Origin: a virus
Virus record (IMG/VR): IMGVR_UViG_3300042562_000315
Location: 1-48,358 of that record
Strand: one strand, 5' to 3'
Length of the DNA stretch: 48,358 nt
Made by a program: the position numbers and the translations under genes. Each line of letters starts with the position of its first letter. Positions within the stretch are counted from its first letter, which is position 1. Under the pieces are notes generated by a model, which was not told where the DNA came from, searched no databases, and saw only the letters and a program-made list of their open reading frames with translations. Positions 31,701-42,100 of the stretch are shown here, one piece after another.

Positions 31701-33164
31701 ATGGCAACAGTAATAGAAATAAAGTATTTTAATACATTTTTACTTAAAAAAGTGTTTGCTGAAGCGAATACTCCTATATGGGGAGGTTCTTTTGGTATAC
31801 CGACTACTATTAACGGTGATAATACCGGTTGGCCTATAGCAGAGGTTTCTCCTGAACCAGCTAAAGAATGGGTTATTGAAGAAGCTAGGATACGAGGTGG
31901 ATATAACAACTTATCTGTTGACTTAGGAGTAAAAGCGTATATAGTTGACACAACAAATACTGCGTCTATTAGATCTAACTCATTAATATATTCAGGTATA
32001 TTTAATTCTAGAACTGGAATTAACAACACTAATCAATTCTCATCTGGCGAAGAAATAACAAAAAGTTTAGATCCAGCAAATGGTTCTATTCAAAAATTAT
32101 ATGCTGAAGACACTAACTTAATAGTGTTTCAAGAAAACAAAGTAAGTAGAGCTTTAATTGATAAAGACGCTATATATTCAGCAGAAGGAGCAGGTACTTT
32201 AACATCGTCAAATGTTGTTATTGGACAGACTCAATCTTATGCTGGTAACTATGGCATAAGCAAGGACCCTGGTAGTTTTGCTGTTTACGGTTATCGAAAA
32301 TACTTTACAGATAGATATAGAAATGCTGTGTTAAGATTATCGCAAGACGGTATAACTGAAATATCACAGTATGGTATGACAGATTACTTTAGAGATGAGT
32401 TTGCTAGTATAAACAATGCGGTATATGGACCTGGAAAAGTAATTGGTGGTTGGGACACTCATAATAAACAATACACAATATCTACTCAAACATCTAGTAC
32501 AAATCCAGTACAAAAATACAATACGTTAGGATTTAATGAAGATGCAAATGGTTTTACAAGTTTTTATACTTTTAAACCTTCTCAAGTTTTAAGTTTAAAA
32601 GGTAAATTTTATTCTTTAAACGGTGGTAAACTTTGGTCTCACTATGACGAAACAATTAATACTAGATGCAAGTTTTATGGAGTGCAATATAACGCTTCTA
32701 TAAGATTTATTTTTAATGAAGCAGCAAGTAATGTAAAAATATTTAAAACTGTTTCTTACGAAGGTTCTAATGGTTGGCAAGTAGATTCTTTCGTATCAGA
32801 TTTTACTGGTGCAGATTATTTAAGTCCTAATTATATCCAGACACAAGATACAACAGGTGTTTTAGCAACTCCTTCTGTGTTTAGTTATGTTGAAGGATCT
32901 TATGACGATTATGGTAATTCATATCCAAGTACTTTATATCCACCTATAAATAGAGCAGGATTTGACAGAAAAGAAAATAAATATATGGCTGCTTTAATTA
33001 ACAAAAGCGAACCAACTCAAGGAGAAGTATCTTTTGGTAATGAAATATCAGGAATAAAAGGTTACTTTGCAGTAGTTGACATGTCAATAGATAATGTTAC
33101 ACAACCAGGAGGTGTTAAAGAATTATTTTCAGCATCGACAAATTACGATTTCTCAGTATATTAA
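31701..33164 (+). CDS. tail nozzle protein, C-terminal part (487 aa)
   Basis: The protein begins MATVIEIKYFNTFLLKKVFA and has EEARIRGGYNNLSVDLGVKA (residues 56-75), LYAEDTNLIVFQENKVSRAL (134-153) and YRKYFTDRYRNAVLRLSQDG. In similar phages these segments belong to the end of one large nozzle protein, by my recollection. It is separated from the preceding gene by 43 bases, with a stop codon between. It would complete the short tail tip. Mostly beta; no membrane or enzyme motif. Confidence 0.7.
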   Translation: MATVIEIKYFNTFLLKKVFAEANTPIWGGSFGIPTTINGDNTGWPIAEVSPEPAKEWVIEEARIRGGYNNLSVDLGVKAYIVDTTNTASIRSNSLIYSGIFNSRTGINNTNQFSSGEEITKSLDPANGSIQKLYAEDTNLIVFQENKVSRALIDKDAIYSAEGAGTLTSSNVVIGQTQSYAGNYGISKDPGSFAVYGYRKYFTDRYRNAVLRLSQDGITEISQYGMTDYFRDEFASINNAVYGPGKVIGGWDTHNKQYTISTQTSSTNPVQKYNTLGFNEDANGFTSFYTFKPSQVLSLKGKFYSLNGGKLWSHYDETINTRCKFYGVQYNASIRFIFNEAASNVKIFKTVSYEGSNGWQVDSFVSDFTGADYLSPNYIQTQDTTGVLATPSVFSYVEGSYDDYGNSYPSTLYPPINRAGFDRKENKYMAALINKSEPTQGEVSFGNEISGIKGYFAVVDMSIDNVTQPGGVKELFSASTNYDFSVY

Positions 33165-33179
33165 ATTAAATAAAATCAA

Positions 33180-33587
33180 ATGGAATTAGAAGCAAGATCA
33201 TTACAAGAATCAGATTGGGAAACGATGCAAGTATGGTGGAAAGCATGGGGTTGGCCTGAAGTAACAAAAGACCTAATGCCGTTAGATGGCTTAGGAGGAC
33301 TTATTATTGAAAAAGATGGTAAAGCTATAGCTTCTGGATTTCTGTACCTTACAAATGCTAAGGTCGCATGGACAGAGTGGATTGTATCTGACCCTGATTA
33401 TAGGGAAGAAGATAGAGTAGATGCTTTAAAACTTTTAGTAAAAAGTTTAGAAAACGTAGCTATATTAGCTGGATATAGTATAATATTAAGTGTAGGTAGA
33501 AACAAAGGATTATTAAACATACATAAAGAATTAGGATATACAGTAGATGATAATCCTTCTTATGAAATTTCAAAAAAAATAAAGTAA
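33180..33587 (+). CDS. GNAT-like protein in the tail module (135 aa)
   Basis: The segment order (strand GGLIIEKDGKAIASGFLYLT, strand VAWTEWIVSDP, helix RVDALKLLVKSLENVAI, ending GRNKGLLNIHKELGY) matches the GNAT acetyltransferase fold. The Q/RxxGxG/A acetyl-CoA loop is not clearly present. Position between nozzle and internal proteins resembles that of T7 gp13-type genes. It could be a degenerate structural or assembly protein rather than an active enzyme. Confidence 0.6.
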   Translation: MELEARSLQESDWETMQVWWKAWGWPEVTKDLMPLDGLGGLIIEKDGKAIASGFLYLTNAKVAWTEWIVSDPDYREEDRVDALKLLVKSLENVAILAGYSIILSVGRNKGLLNIHKELGYTVDDNPSYEISKKIK

Positions 33588-33588
33588 T

Positions 33589-34308
33589 ATGGCAGTAATA
33601 TCAGCAATAGTTGGAGGAGCTTTAGCAGTAGGAGGATCTTTAGTACAAGCTAATCAAGCTAAACAAGCGGCAAAAGGATATAAAAATGAAGCTGATAGAA
33701 AAGCAGCTGAAATAGCTATTATAGAAAAAAATAGACAAGCTATACCTAATCCTTATGCTGGTATTAAAGATTTAAGTGGAATCGCTAAAGATCTAAGCGG
33801 AATGGTTAGTAATCCATACGCTAATTTAGGTGTCGCTACTCAAGCAGCAGAAATGCAAGCAGAAGAAGCAGATATATCTTTAGCTAATACTTTAGATACA
33901 TTAAGAGCCACTGGAGCAAGTGCTGGTGGAGCAACTGCTTTAGCTCAAGCGGCTTTACAAAGTAAGAAAGGTGTATCTGCTAGTATAGAACAGCAAGAAG
34001 CTGCTAATGAAAAAATGAAAGCACAAGGCGAATCTGACATGCAGAAAATGAAAATGTCAGAAGCTCAAAGAGTTCAAGGTGTTCAATTTAGTGAAGGTCA
34101 GAGATTACAACAAGCAGAAACAGAAGGTATTAAGTTCCAGTACGGAGAGCAAGAATCTAGGGATATATCTAAATTAAATAGGTTATCTGGACAACAGGCT
34201 CAAGCGCAAGCAAATCAAGCGGCCGCTAAACAAGCTCAAGGAGCGGCTATTGCATCTGGTATAAGTGCTGTTGGAAATATAGCTGGTGGGTTTGCATCTG
34301 CTGGTTAG
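33589..34308 (+). CDS. internal virion protein, Ala/Gln-rich (239 aa)
   Basis: The N-terminus (AIVGGALAVGGSLVQANQAK) and C-terminus (AIASGISAVGNIAGGFASAG) are Ala/Gly-rich and hydrophobic; between them are Gln/Glu-rich helices (EMQAEEADISLANTLDTLRA). This pattern is typical of gp14-like ejected internal proteins of podoviruses. It starts two bases after the GNAT-like gene. It is probably injected with the DNA to form or line a channel across the envelope. Confidence 0.75.
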   Translation: MAVISAIVGGALAVGGSLVQANQAKQAAKGYKNEADRKAAEIAIIEKNRQAIPNPYAGIKDLSGIAKDLSGMVSNPYANLGVATQAAEMQAEEADISLANTLDTLRATGASAGGATALAQAALQSKKGVSASIEQQEAANEKMKAQGESDMQKMKMSEAQRVQGVQFSEGQRLQQAETEGIKFQYGEQESRDISKLNRLSGQQAQAQANQAAAKQAQGAAIASGISAVGNIAGGFASAG

Positions 34309-34338
34309 TATTTTATAAACAATTAAAAAAAAACATCA

Positions 34339-36141
34339 ATGGGGTATTACGAAAATCCACCTATAATTCAACCAGGAAGAGGTAGCGAAATGATTTCTTC
34401 AGCTATAGTAGATGCTTCTACTTCTATGTCTAGAGCTTTAATAGAAAAAGGTGAAAGAAAACGTCAAGAAGAAAAAGAGTATAAGTTAACACTTCAAAAA
34501 CTTCAAGATAGAAAAAATGAGACTGATCTTTATTATAACGAAAAGTTATCTGAATGGGCTGTAAAGCAAACACACACTGATGACGTTGCTGATAAACAGA
34601 TTTATTCTATAATGCAAGATTCTATAAAAAGTGCTGCTGATAGTAGAATATTATTGTTAAATGAAAACGATCCTAATAAAAGACAAGAATATTTAAAAAA
34701 TATTAGAAATGCTAACTCTCTTTTAGAAGGTTCTTCTACTTTTGCTAAGTCATTAGCTGGTCAAGTTGCTACTTGGAAGTTAGATACTAAAGGTAGTAAA
34801 GTTGGTGTAGTAGGTGGTCATTTTGTTAATGGTAAAGACGAAGATGAAATAATGAATAACACTGCTGGTCTTGAAATACTTGGTAATATGAAACAAAGAT
34901 ACATAGATCCAAAAATAGATATACAAAAAGATGAAGATGGAGATGGTTTAATATTAACTGTAACAGGTAAACATAAAGATAATAATAAAGATATTAATTT
35001 TAAGATATATTCTAAAAACTTTAATAAATCAGAAACTGAAACTGAAGACGGATTATTAGTACCTGTTGAAAGTTTAGATACTTTTAACACTCAAGCTAAA
35101 GAGACTATAGTTGATAAAAAAGGAAATATATATGATGGTTTTTTATTAAAAGACTACGAAACTTTTGATCTTGATAGTAAAGGTACATCTGGAGGTAATG
35201 GAAGAGATATTTATCAAATAACAGGTGGAAGAAGATTACAAGTAACTGCTGCTAAAAACGAAATACGTAAGAAAGCAGAGGTTACAGCAACAGGTATGAT
35301 TGGTGCCGATAGTGTTACTAGACTTAAAGCGATGTTAAATTACACATTAGAGAAAGGTCCATTATTCTATAATGAAAAATTTGTAGTAGATGAAAAAGGA
35401 CAGCCTAGAAGTACTGAGTCTCAAAAACAAATGCTTACAGAAATGCTTACTGAGAAATCATTCCAAAACATGGTTAATAATTTCGAAAAAACCACGACTA
35501 AAGAAGGTGTTATATATTGGGATCCTACTGCTGACGTTAAATTAAAAGACAAACCTAGTAACGCTGATCTTAGAGGAACAACAAATAAAAGTGGTGGTGG
35601 TGAAGACACTGGTAAAGACTATAGATCTGATTATTATGACAATTTAATTAAAGGTCCTAAGAAGAAACAAGGTGAAAGTCAAGCATATTACGATTATAGG
35701 TCTAGAAAATACTATGCTGAAAATCTAAACAGATTAGCTGGAGGTACAAGTAAATTTATTACTGGTGACGATCTATATAAAAAATGGTTACAAGGAGCGT
35801 CTAGCATTAAAGGAAGTGATAAAACAATAAAAGAAGAGTATGAATCTGGCAAATTAAAAGGAAATGATCCTAAACAAGCTTTCTATTCTGAATATCCTAA
35901 ATCTGATTTATATTACGAAGAATCAGCTAATGATTATAGACCATTAACTAATTACAATATAAACAAAGCTGAGAGTAGAACTAGATTAGCATTAGACCTT
36001 ACCGCTGGAGAAGGAGAAATTAAAAAATTACAAGGAAAAGTTGGAGAAGCTAGTTTATCAGATTGGATGACCGCTAATCCTAAGAAGCAAGGTGAATCAG
36101 ATATGCAATACGTTGCTAGATACAAAAAATATAAAATATAA
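34339..36141 (+). CDS. internal virion protein, gp15-like (600 aa)
   Basis: A mostly helical, Lys/Glu-rich protein that begins MGYYENPPIIQPGRGSEMIS and contains long coiled-coil segments near 30-130 and an acidic/basic alternation throughout. It sits between the gp14-like and the giant protein, the position of T7 gp15. No membrane span or catalytic motif is visible. It probably enters the host with the genome. Three bases separate it from the next gene. Confidence 0.65.
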   Translation: MGYYENPPIIQPGRGSEMISSAIVDASTSMSRALIEKGERKRQEEKEYKLTLQKLQDRKNETDLYYNEKLSEWAVKQTHTDDVADKQIYSIMQDSIKSAADSRILLLNENDPNKRQEYLKNIRNANSLLEGSSTFAKSLAGQVATWKLDTKGSKVGVVGGHFVNGKDEDEIMNNTAGLEILGNMKQRYIDPKIDIQKDEDGDGLILTVTGKHKDNNKDINFKIYSKNFNKSETETEDGLLVPVESLDTFNTQAKETIVDKKGNIYDGFLLKDYETFDLDSKGTSGGNGRDIYQITGGRRLQVTAAKNEIRKKAEVTATGMIGADSVTRLKAMLNYTLEKGPLFYNEKFVVDEKGQPRSTESQKQMLTEMLTEKSFQNMVNNFEKTTTKEGVIYWDPTADVKLKDKPSNADLRGTTNKSGGGEDTGKDYRSDYYDNLIKGPKKKQGESQAYYDYRSRKYYAENLNRLAGGTSKFITGDDLYKKWLQGASSIKGSDKTIKEEYESGKLKGNDPKQAFYSEYPKSDLYYEESANDYRPLTNYNINKAESRTRLALDLTAGEGEIKKLQGKVGEASLSDWMTANPKKQGESDMQYVARYKKYKI

Positions 36142-36144
36142 AAA

Positions 36145-39100
36145 ATGGAAGACTTATATACTTTACCAGACGGATCAACAGTTGATATATCAAAATACTC
36201 TCAGTTACAGAGAATGCAGTTTTTATTAGACAATGAAGGAGCAAAAAAGTCAAAAGGCGGTGCAAAGAGTGCAGTTGTAACGCCAAGAAAAAACAAAGCA
36301 CTGACAAAAGATACGGATTCAAAATCGGTAAGTGGTACTTCAGCGCCTCAAAAATTTAGATTACCTACTATTGAAGAACTTCAGAAAAAAGGCGAAGCAC
36401 CGCCACCATCTGAATCTGCAAGTCCTAGTATAGTAGATGTAAGTAGATTATATAACATGGTTGGTAATACTGGTAATCAAGTAAACCAACAAAATTTTAA
36501 AACTGCTACTACTAAAGGTAGGAAAGAACAAAAAGTTGAAGGTTATTTTACAGCTGGATCAGGCGCTATCGATGACTTAGTAGAAAGCATCGACAATCCT
36601 GGTAACACAAAAAACAAAAGAAGAGATTTAAAATATAGTATAGACACTATTAAGAATAAAATACAATTAACTGATTCTAATTTATTGAATCCGTATTTAT
36701 ACTATTCTTCTAATAAGAAGGGCATTGATGATAGTTTTGTAGATAAAAACTATAGTTCTAAAGAGTTACAAGATATAGGTGTTAATCCAGATGATTTCGA
36801 TGGTTACTTAAATAAAAAAGGATATAAAGAAGACTTCCTAAAAAAAGAAGCACAAGGTTTATACGAAGGTACTGGTAACGCTGCATTTTCAAGATATAAT
36901 ATAGGTTTAGCCAAAGAACTTGCTAAAAAGAAAATGCTTAATATGTATATGGAAGATATGCAAGGAAGGGATTTTACTAAACAAGATCTTGATCAAGACT
37001 TAGAAATAGCTTTTGGTATGCGAGACAAGAAAGAAATAGTACGAAATGAAATATTCAATACTAATGGTATATCAAAATACGTAGAAAAAAACTTCCCTAT
37101 AGTAACTCAAAAGTTAAAAGATAGAGATATTGAAAATAAAAGAATATACGAAGAGTCTAAAAAAGGAGGAACTGATTTCTTTTCTTGGGACACACTTGGT
37201 AAAATGGGTAAATCTGGGTGGAACGCAGTATCTGATAGAACTAAGCAGATTAGTGCTACGGTTTATGACACTTTAGGAATGGATACTACCGCTGAAGGTA
37301 TTAGAGCTTTAGACGAAGAAAATAAATTTATAAGACCAGATGACAGAGGTATTGCCTATGCTTCTGGTAAATCTGTTTCATATAAAGGAACAAACTATTT
37401 AGTTGATTCTAAAGGAGAAATATATGACACGGATGCAAAGATAAGGGTTACTGATTTATTTGATGAATCTGAGTATAAAAACATAGTAGAAACATCTAAG
37501 TACGCTCCATCTGATTTCGTATTCAGTACTCAAGGCGCTGCAGTACAAACTTCAGGCGTAATGGCTGATATGCTAATACAGGCAGCTGTTACTCGTGGAA
37601 TTGGACAATTTGGCGCTATGGCAAGTGGAGCTAGACTAGCTTTAAATGGAGCTAGACAAACTAGTAGGTTCACATCTATATTAAATGATAGTTCTCAATT
37701 ATTAAAAAGAATACCACTTGATAGAGCTACTGGTTATTCTATGATAGCACAAGGTGCTTTAGGATATTCTCAAGGTTACGAGGATACATTAAAAGCAGCT
37801 AGAGATGCTGGGATAAATGATGAAGAAGCTTTTAAACTTGCTTCTACCAGCGCTCAAAGAATGGCTATTCTATATAGTACAACTGGTGCAATCAACCCGC
37901 AAACTAAATTAGTAGAAAATGTATTTGGTTCTAAAAATGTAATTAAAAAAGCTATAGATCAATACTTGAAAACAGGTGAAAAAGGATTTGTAGCTTATAT
38001 AGATGATATAATTAAAAGTACACCTAGAAACTTAGTTGAGTTCGCTGAAGAAGGTGGTAAAGAAGTTATTCAAGAGAATATACAACAGGCAGGTGAATTA
38101 GGAGTTAACAGACTTACTAATCAAGAAGCTGGTAAGAAGATAGTTAATGATGTAATGACAGGAGATGATTTCATGAATACATCGATACTTTCTTTTATAT
38201 CTTCTGGTTTGATTTCTAAAGCTAAAATACCTAGTTTTAGTTCTAATGATAATAATGTAGATAATTTAACTTCATTAAATACTTTAGCTAAAAATAAAAA
38301 AGAGTTTGTAAAAATAGTAGATGGATTAGTAGATCAAAAAGTGTTCACATTAGATCAAGTAAAAGCTTTGAAAGACGATGTGGATATTTATGATAATAAT
38401 GTAAATAAAATACCTAAATCAATATCTCCAGAAATAGCAATGCCTGTTATGAGGGAGTTAGATAAGGTTACTAAACTTCAAAATGAAAAAGAATCTGTAG
38501 ACAAAGCCTTTCACCCTAAGTTAGATGAAAAGATAAATCAAATTAGACAGAATATATTAGATATAGAGTATTCAAATGATTTAAAAATAAAAAACAAACA
38601 GATATTAAACGCTATAAATAAAGGTGTAGCTAAAGGTATTTCTACTAAAAGTTTTTCTACTACTGAAGAAGTTAATAATTACTTAATTAATGAAGTAGGT
38701 ATACCTGAAAAAGATGTCTCTATGTACAGTTCTCAAGGTGGATTTGCTTTAAGTTCTGCTGCATTAAAAAAATATTCTAAAGATCCAGATTCTATTCCAG
38801 AAAATACTCAATTAATAGTCATTAATGAATCTAAGAGTAGAGACGCAGGTGTAATACAACACGAATTTTTACACGGAGTACTTCAGAATACTTTAAAAGA
38901 AAATCCTGAAGCACAAAAACTAATAGGTAATGCTTTGGCTAAAGAATTGTTGAAAATAAATGATAACTTAAAGAAAAAAGGATTAGACGAAAGTGCTTTA
39001 CCCGTAGAGTATGCAAAAAGATTAGGTGCATATATGGAAAGAAACACTAACGACAAAGCTGAAGCGATTGCAAGGTATGAAATAAATATGCGTGAAGCTA

Positions 39101-42100
39101 GAAACAACCCATCTAAGATGGCAGAAATAAAAGCGAAGCATAATGATTATATGAGTGGATTAGATGGTGTTTTCTGGGAAGAAGCAATAGTTCTATATTC
39201 CGATGCTTTGAGACGTGGTTATGTAACTTATAATGAAAATACATTTACAAAACTTGGAGATACAATAAGAAGAGTTTTACAATACCTAGGTATAAAAGAT
39301 GTAAAATTTAATTCTGGTAAAGATGTTTATAATTTCTTAAAAGATTATAATAATAGCATTGAAACTGGAAATTGGGGTAAGGCATTGACTAAAATGAGTA
39401 ATAAAGGCGCTAGTATAGGTATAAAAAGCGATAAAGATGTTACAAAATCAAAACCATCAGCACCACAAAAGAAATTCTCTTTAAGTGAAAAAAAATCTGC
39501 AGATGAAATTAAAAAAGACGTAAATAAAAACTACAATAAAGATACTTTTACACAAAAAATAAATAGTGAAAGAGATCCTTCTTTATATGACATATTAAAA
39601 GAATATGAGTTTATAGTTAAAGGTAAAGCTAAATCACTGGGTTACGCAAACACACCTGACTATAGTGAGTTAGATATGATAATGGAAACTCAAATGGCTT
39701 TAATTCCTCATATTCGTAACTTTAATAAAGAATTTTTACAAAAAAGAGAAGAATATAAGCAAGAATTAATAAGTAAAGGTCTTGATCCTGACAGTAAAGA
39801 GTTTAAAGACAAAGTACAGACACAAGATGAAAAAGGTTATCAAGGTAAAAAAGGCATCGTAAAAGAAAATGACGACTTAAATGCTTGGATAAATTCTCAG
39901 TTAGGTAATAAAATGAAGGTTGCACTTAATACAGGTAACGTAACTACTCAAAAATTTACAGAAGATGTAGAAGGTGAAATGTTTAAAGAATCTAATATAT
40001 CTGACGGTTTTGGTGGTGATGAAGGTTATTTAATGGACGAAGGTGAAACTGTCTTTGAAGCACAACAAGACTTTGAACAAGAGCAAAATGCTTTAGCAGT
40101 TTTATTAAGTGATCCTGTATTTAGATTTACAGATGATAAAGGTAATTATATAGACATTGAAACAATACCTTTTGGCGCACTATATGTAACAGAAGCTACA
40201 GATCCTTCTGTTCCTGCTAATAAGAAATTAAAAACAGAAACTAATCTAGCAAAAATAAAAGAACTTAAAAAAGAGATAAGTGATTTAAGACGTGGTTTAG
40301 AACTAGAATCTAAAAAAGATATAACACCTGAAGAAAAACAAGAACTTAAAAACTTAAAGTCTTTTGATTCTTTTGATCTATCTACTGGTAATGTAATAAA
40401 AACATTTAAAGCTTTATCTACACAAGACACACCTGCTAAAATCGTTATAGATGATGTTGCTCGTGAAATATTATATTCTCCAAACATTGAGACTTTAGAG
40501 TTCCGTAATTTTAAAGAGAAGTTATCTGATTTGTCTAAGACAATGATGAAAAGAATGACTTTTGAAACAGGTGAAGGACTTGAATCTTTAATGTATAATG
40601 AATGGAAGTTATTATACGATGTTATTAATCACCCTATTGATGCTGTTACTGGGGAATCTAGTTATGCATCTAAGAAATTGCCTCCTAGATTAAAAGAATT
40701 TGATGATAAAGGTAATCTTAAGAAAATAGGTAATATAACTAGAGTTAAGTTCTTACAATCATTTTACGGAATAGAAGATGCTACTAGAATAATAAATAAG
40801 TTTGGTGGAAGTAATGCTGAATCAGAGATTTTACAGTTTGAAGATCCTGAAATGAATGATAAAACAGGTAATAAACTATGGCCAACCGCTTATTTTGATA
40901 GAAGAACAGCACTAAGAGAGTTATTTGGTGACGTAATGGTACTTCAAGAAGCTAGAAGACTAATACGTAACGAGGAATTTTTATCTAAAGTAGCTGAAAG
41001 AAATGTTAACTTATATAACAGTCTTAAAGATGATATTATTAGAGCAGAAGTTCTAAATAATATGGCTAAAGGTAAAAGTGATATAGTTAAATTTAGTTTA
41101 GCAGAAGAATCAAATGGTAAAATATCTGAATTTTTACAAGGATTAAACATAGGACAACAATGGGTTGTTGCTAGAGACATAGATAGAGCTATCTTAAATA
41201 GTAGATTATTAGTAGGAACACAACAAGACGTAGTAACTTTTAAAGTTCCTAGTAGATCTAAAATGTCTGATAAATCAACTGCTTATTTTATAATAAGTAA
41301 AGTTGCAGAAGGTTACAATAACTTTGAGTTCATGGTTGATAAGAATTCCAAAGGTCCTTTAACTAAACAGGTGTTAAATGCTGTTGATATTAAAAACAAA
41401 GATATATCTAAAACAAAACAAAATGCAATAGTTAAGTTTAGTCTAGAAGAAACAATGAATGATATAATAGAAGAAAATACTGGAGTAAAATCTTCTGAAA
41501 AATTCTCTCCTGAAACTGCTAAAAACATAGGTAAAAACATAGGTAAAAATGAATTCTATCTACCACCACAAGATGAGGATTTCTTAGGTTTAATATATAC
41601 ACTTGCTTCTGGTAAAGGCGCGATGGGAGAGGCTCAGTTAGATTTCTTTAAAGATAATTTATTAAAACCTTATAGTACTGCGATGCTTAATTTAATGAAA
41701 GCAAGACAGACTATGTATAAAGACTGGAAAGACTTAATAAAGAACAAACATAAAGGTATAACTAAGTTGTTGAAAGAAGATTCTGGATATGAAGGTTATA
41801 CTATAGATCAAGCTGTTAGGGTTTATCTTTGGAAAAATGCTAAATACGATATACCTGGATTAGATTCAAAAGACATGTTTAATTTGGTTCAATTAGTTAG
41901 AACTAATAAAAAACTAAGAGATTTTGCTACAGACGTTTCGTTATTATCTAAACAAGCTAATGGATATATAGAACCAGATAAGAATTGGGGTTTTGGTAGT
42001 GTTGTTGGAGATATAAACACTGTAATATCTAAGTCTAATAGAAAAAAATACTTAGAACAATGGCAGAACAATGTAGATAAGATATTCTCTAAAGATAACA

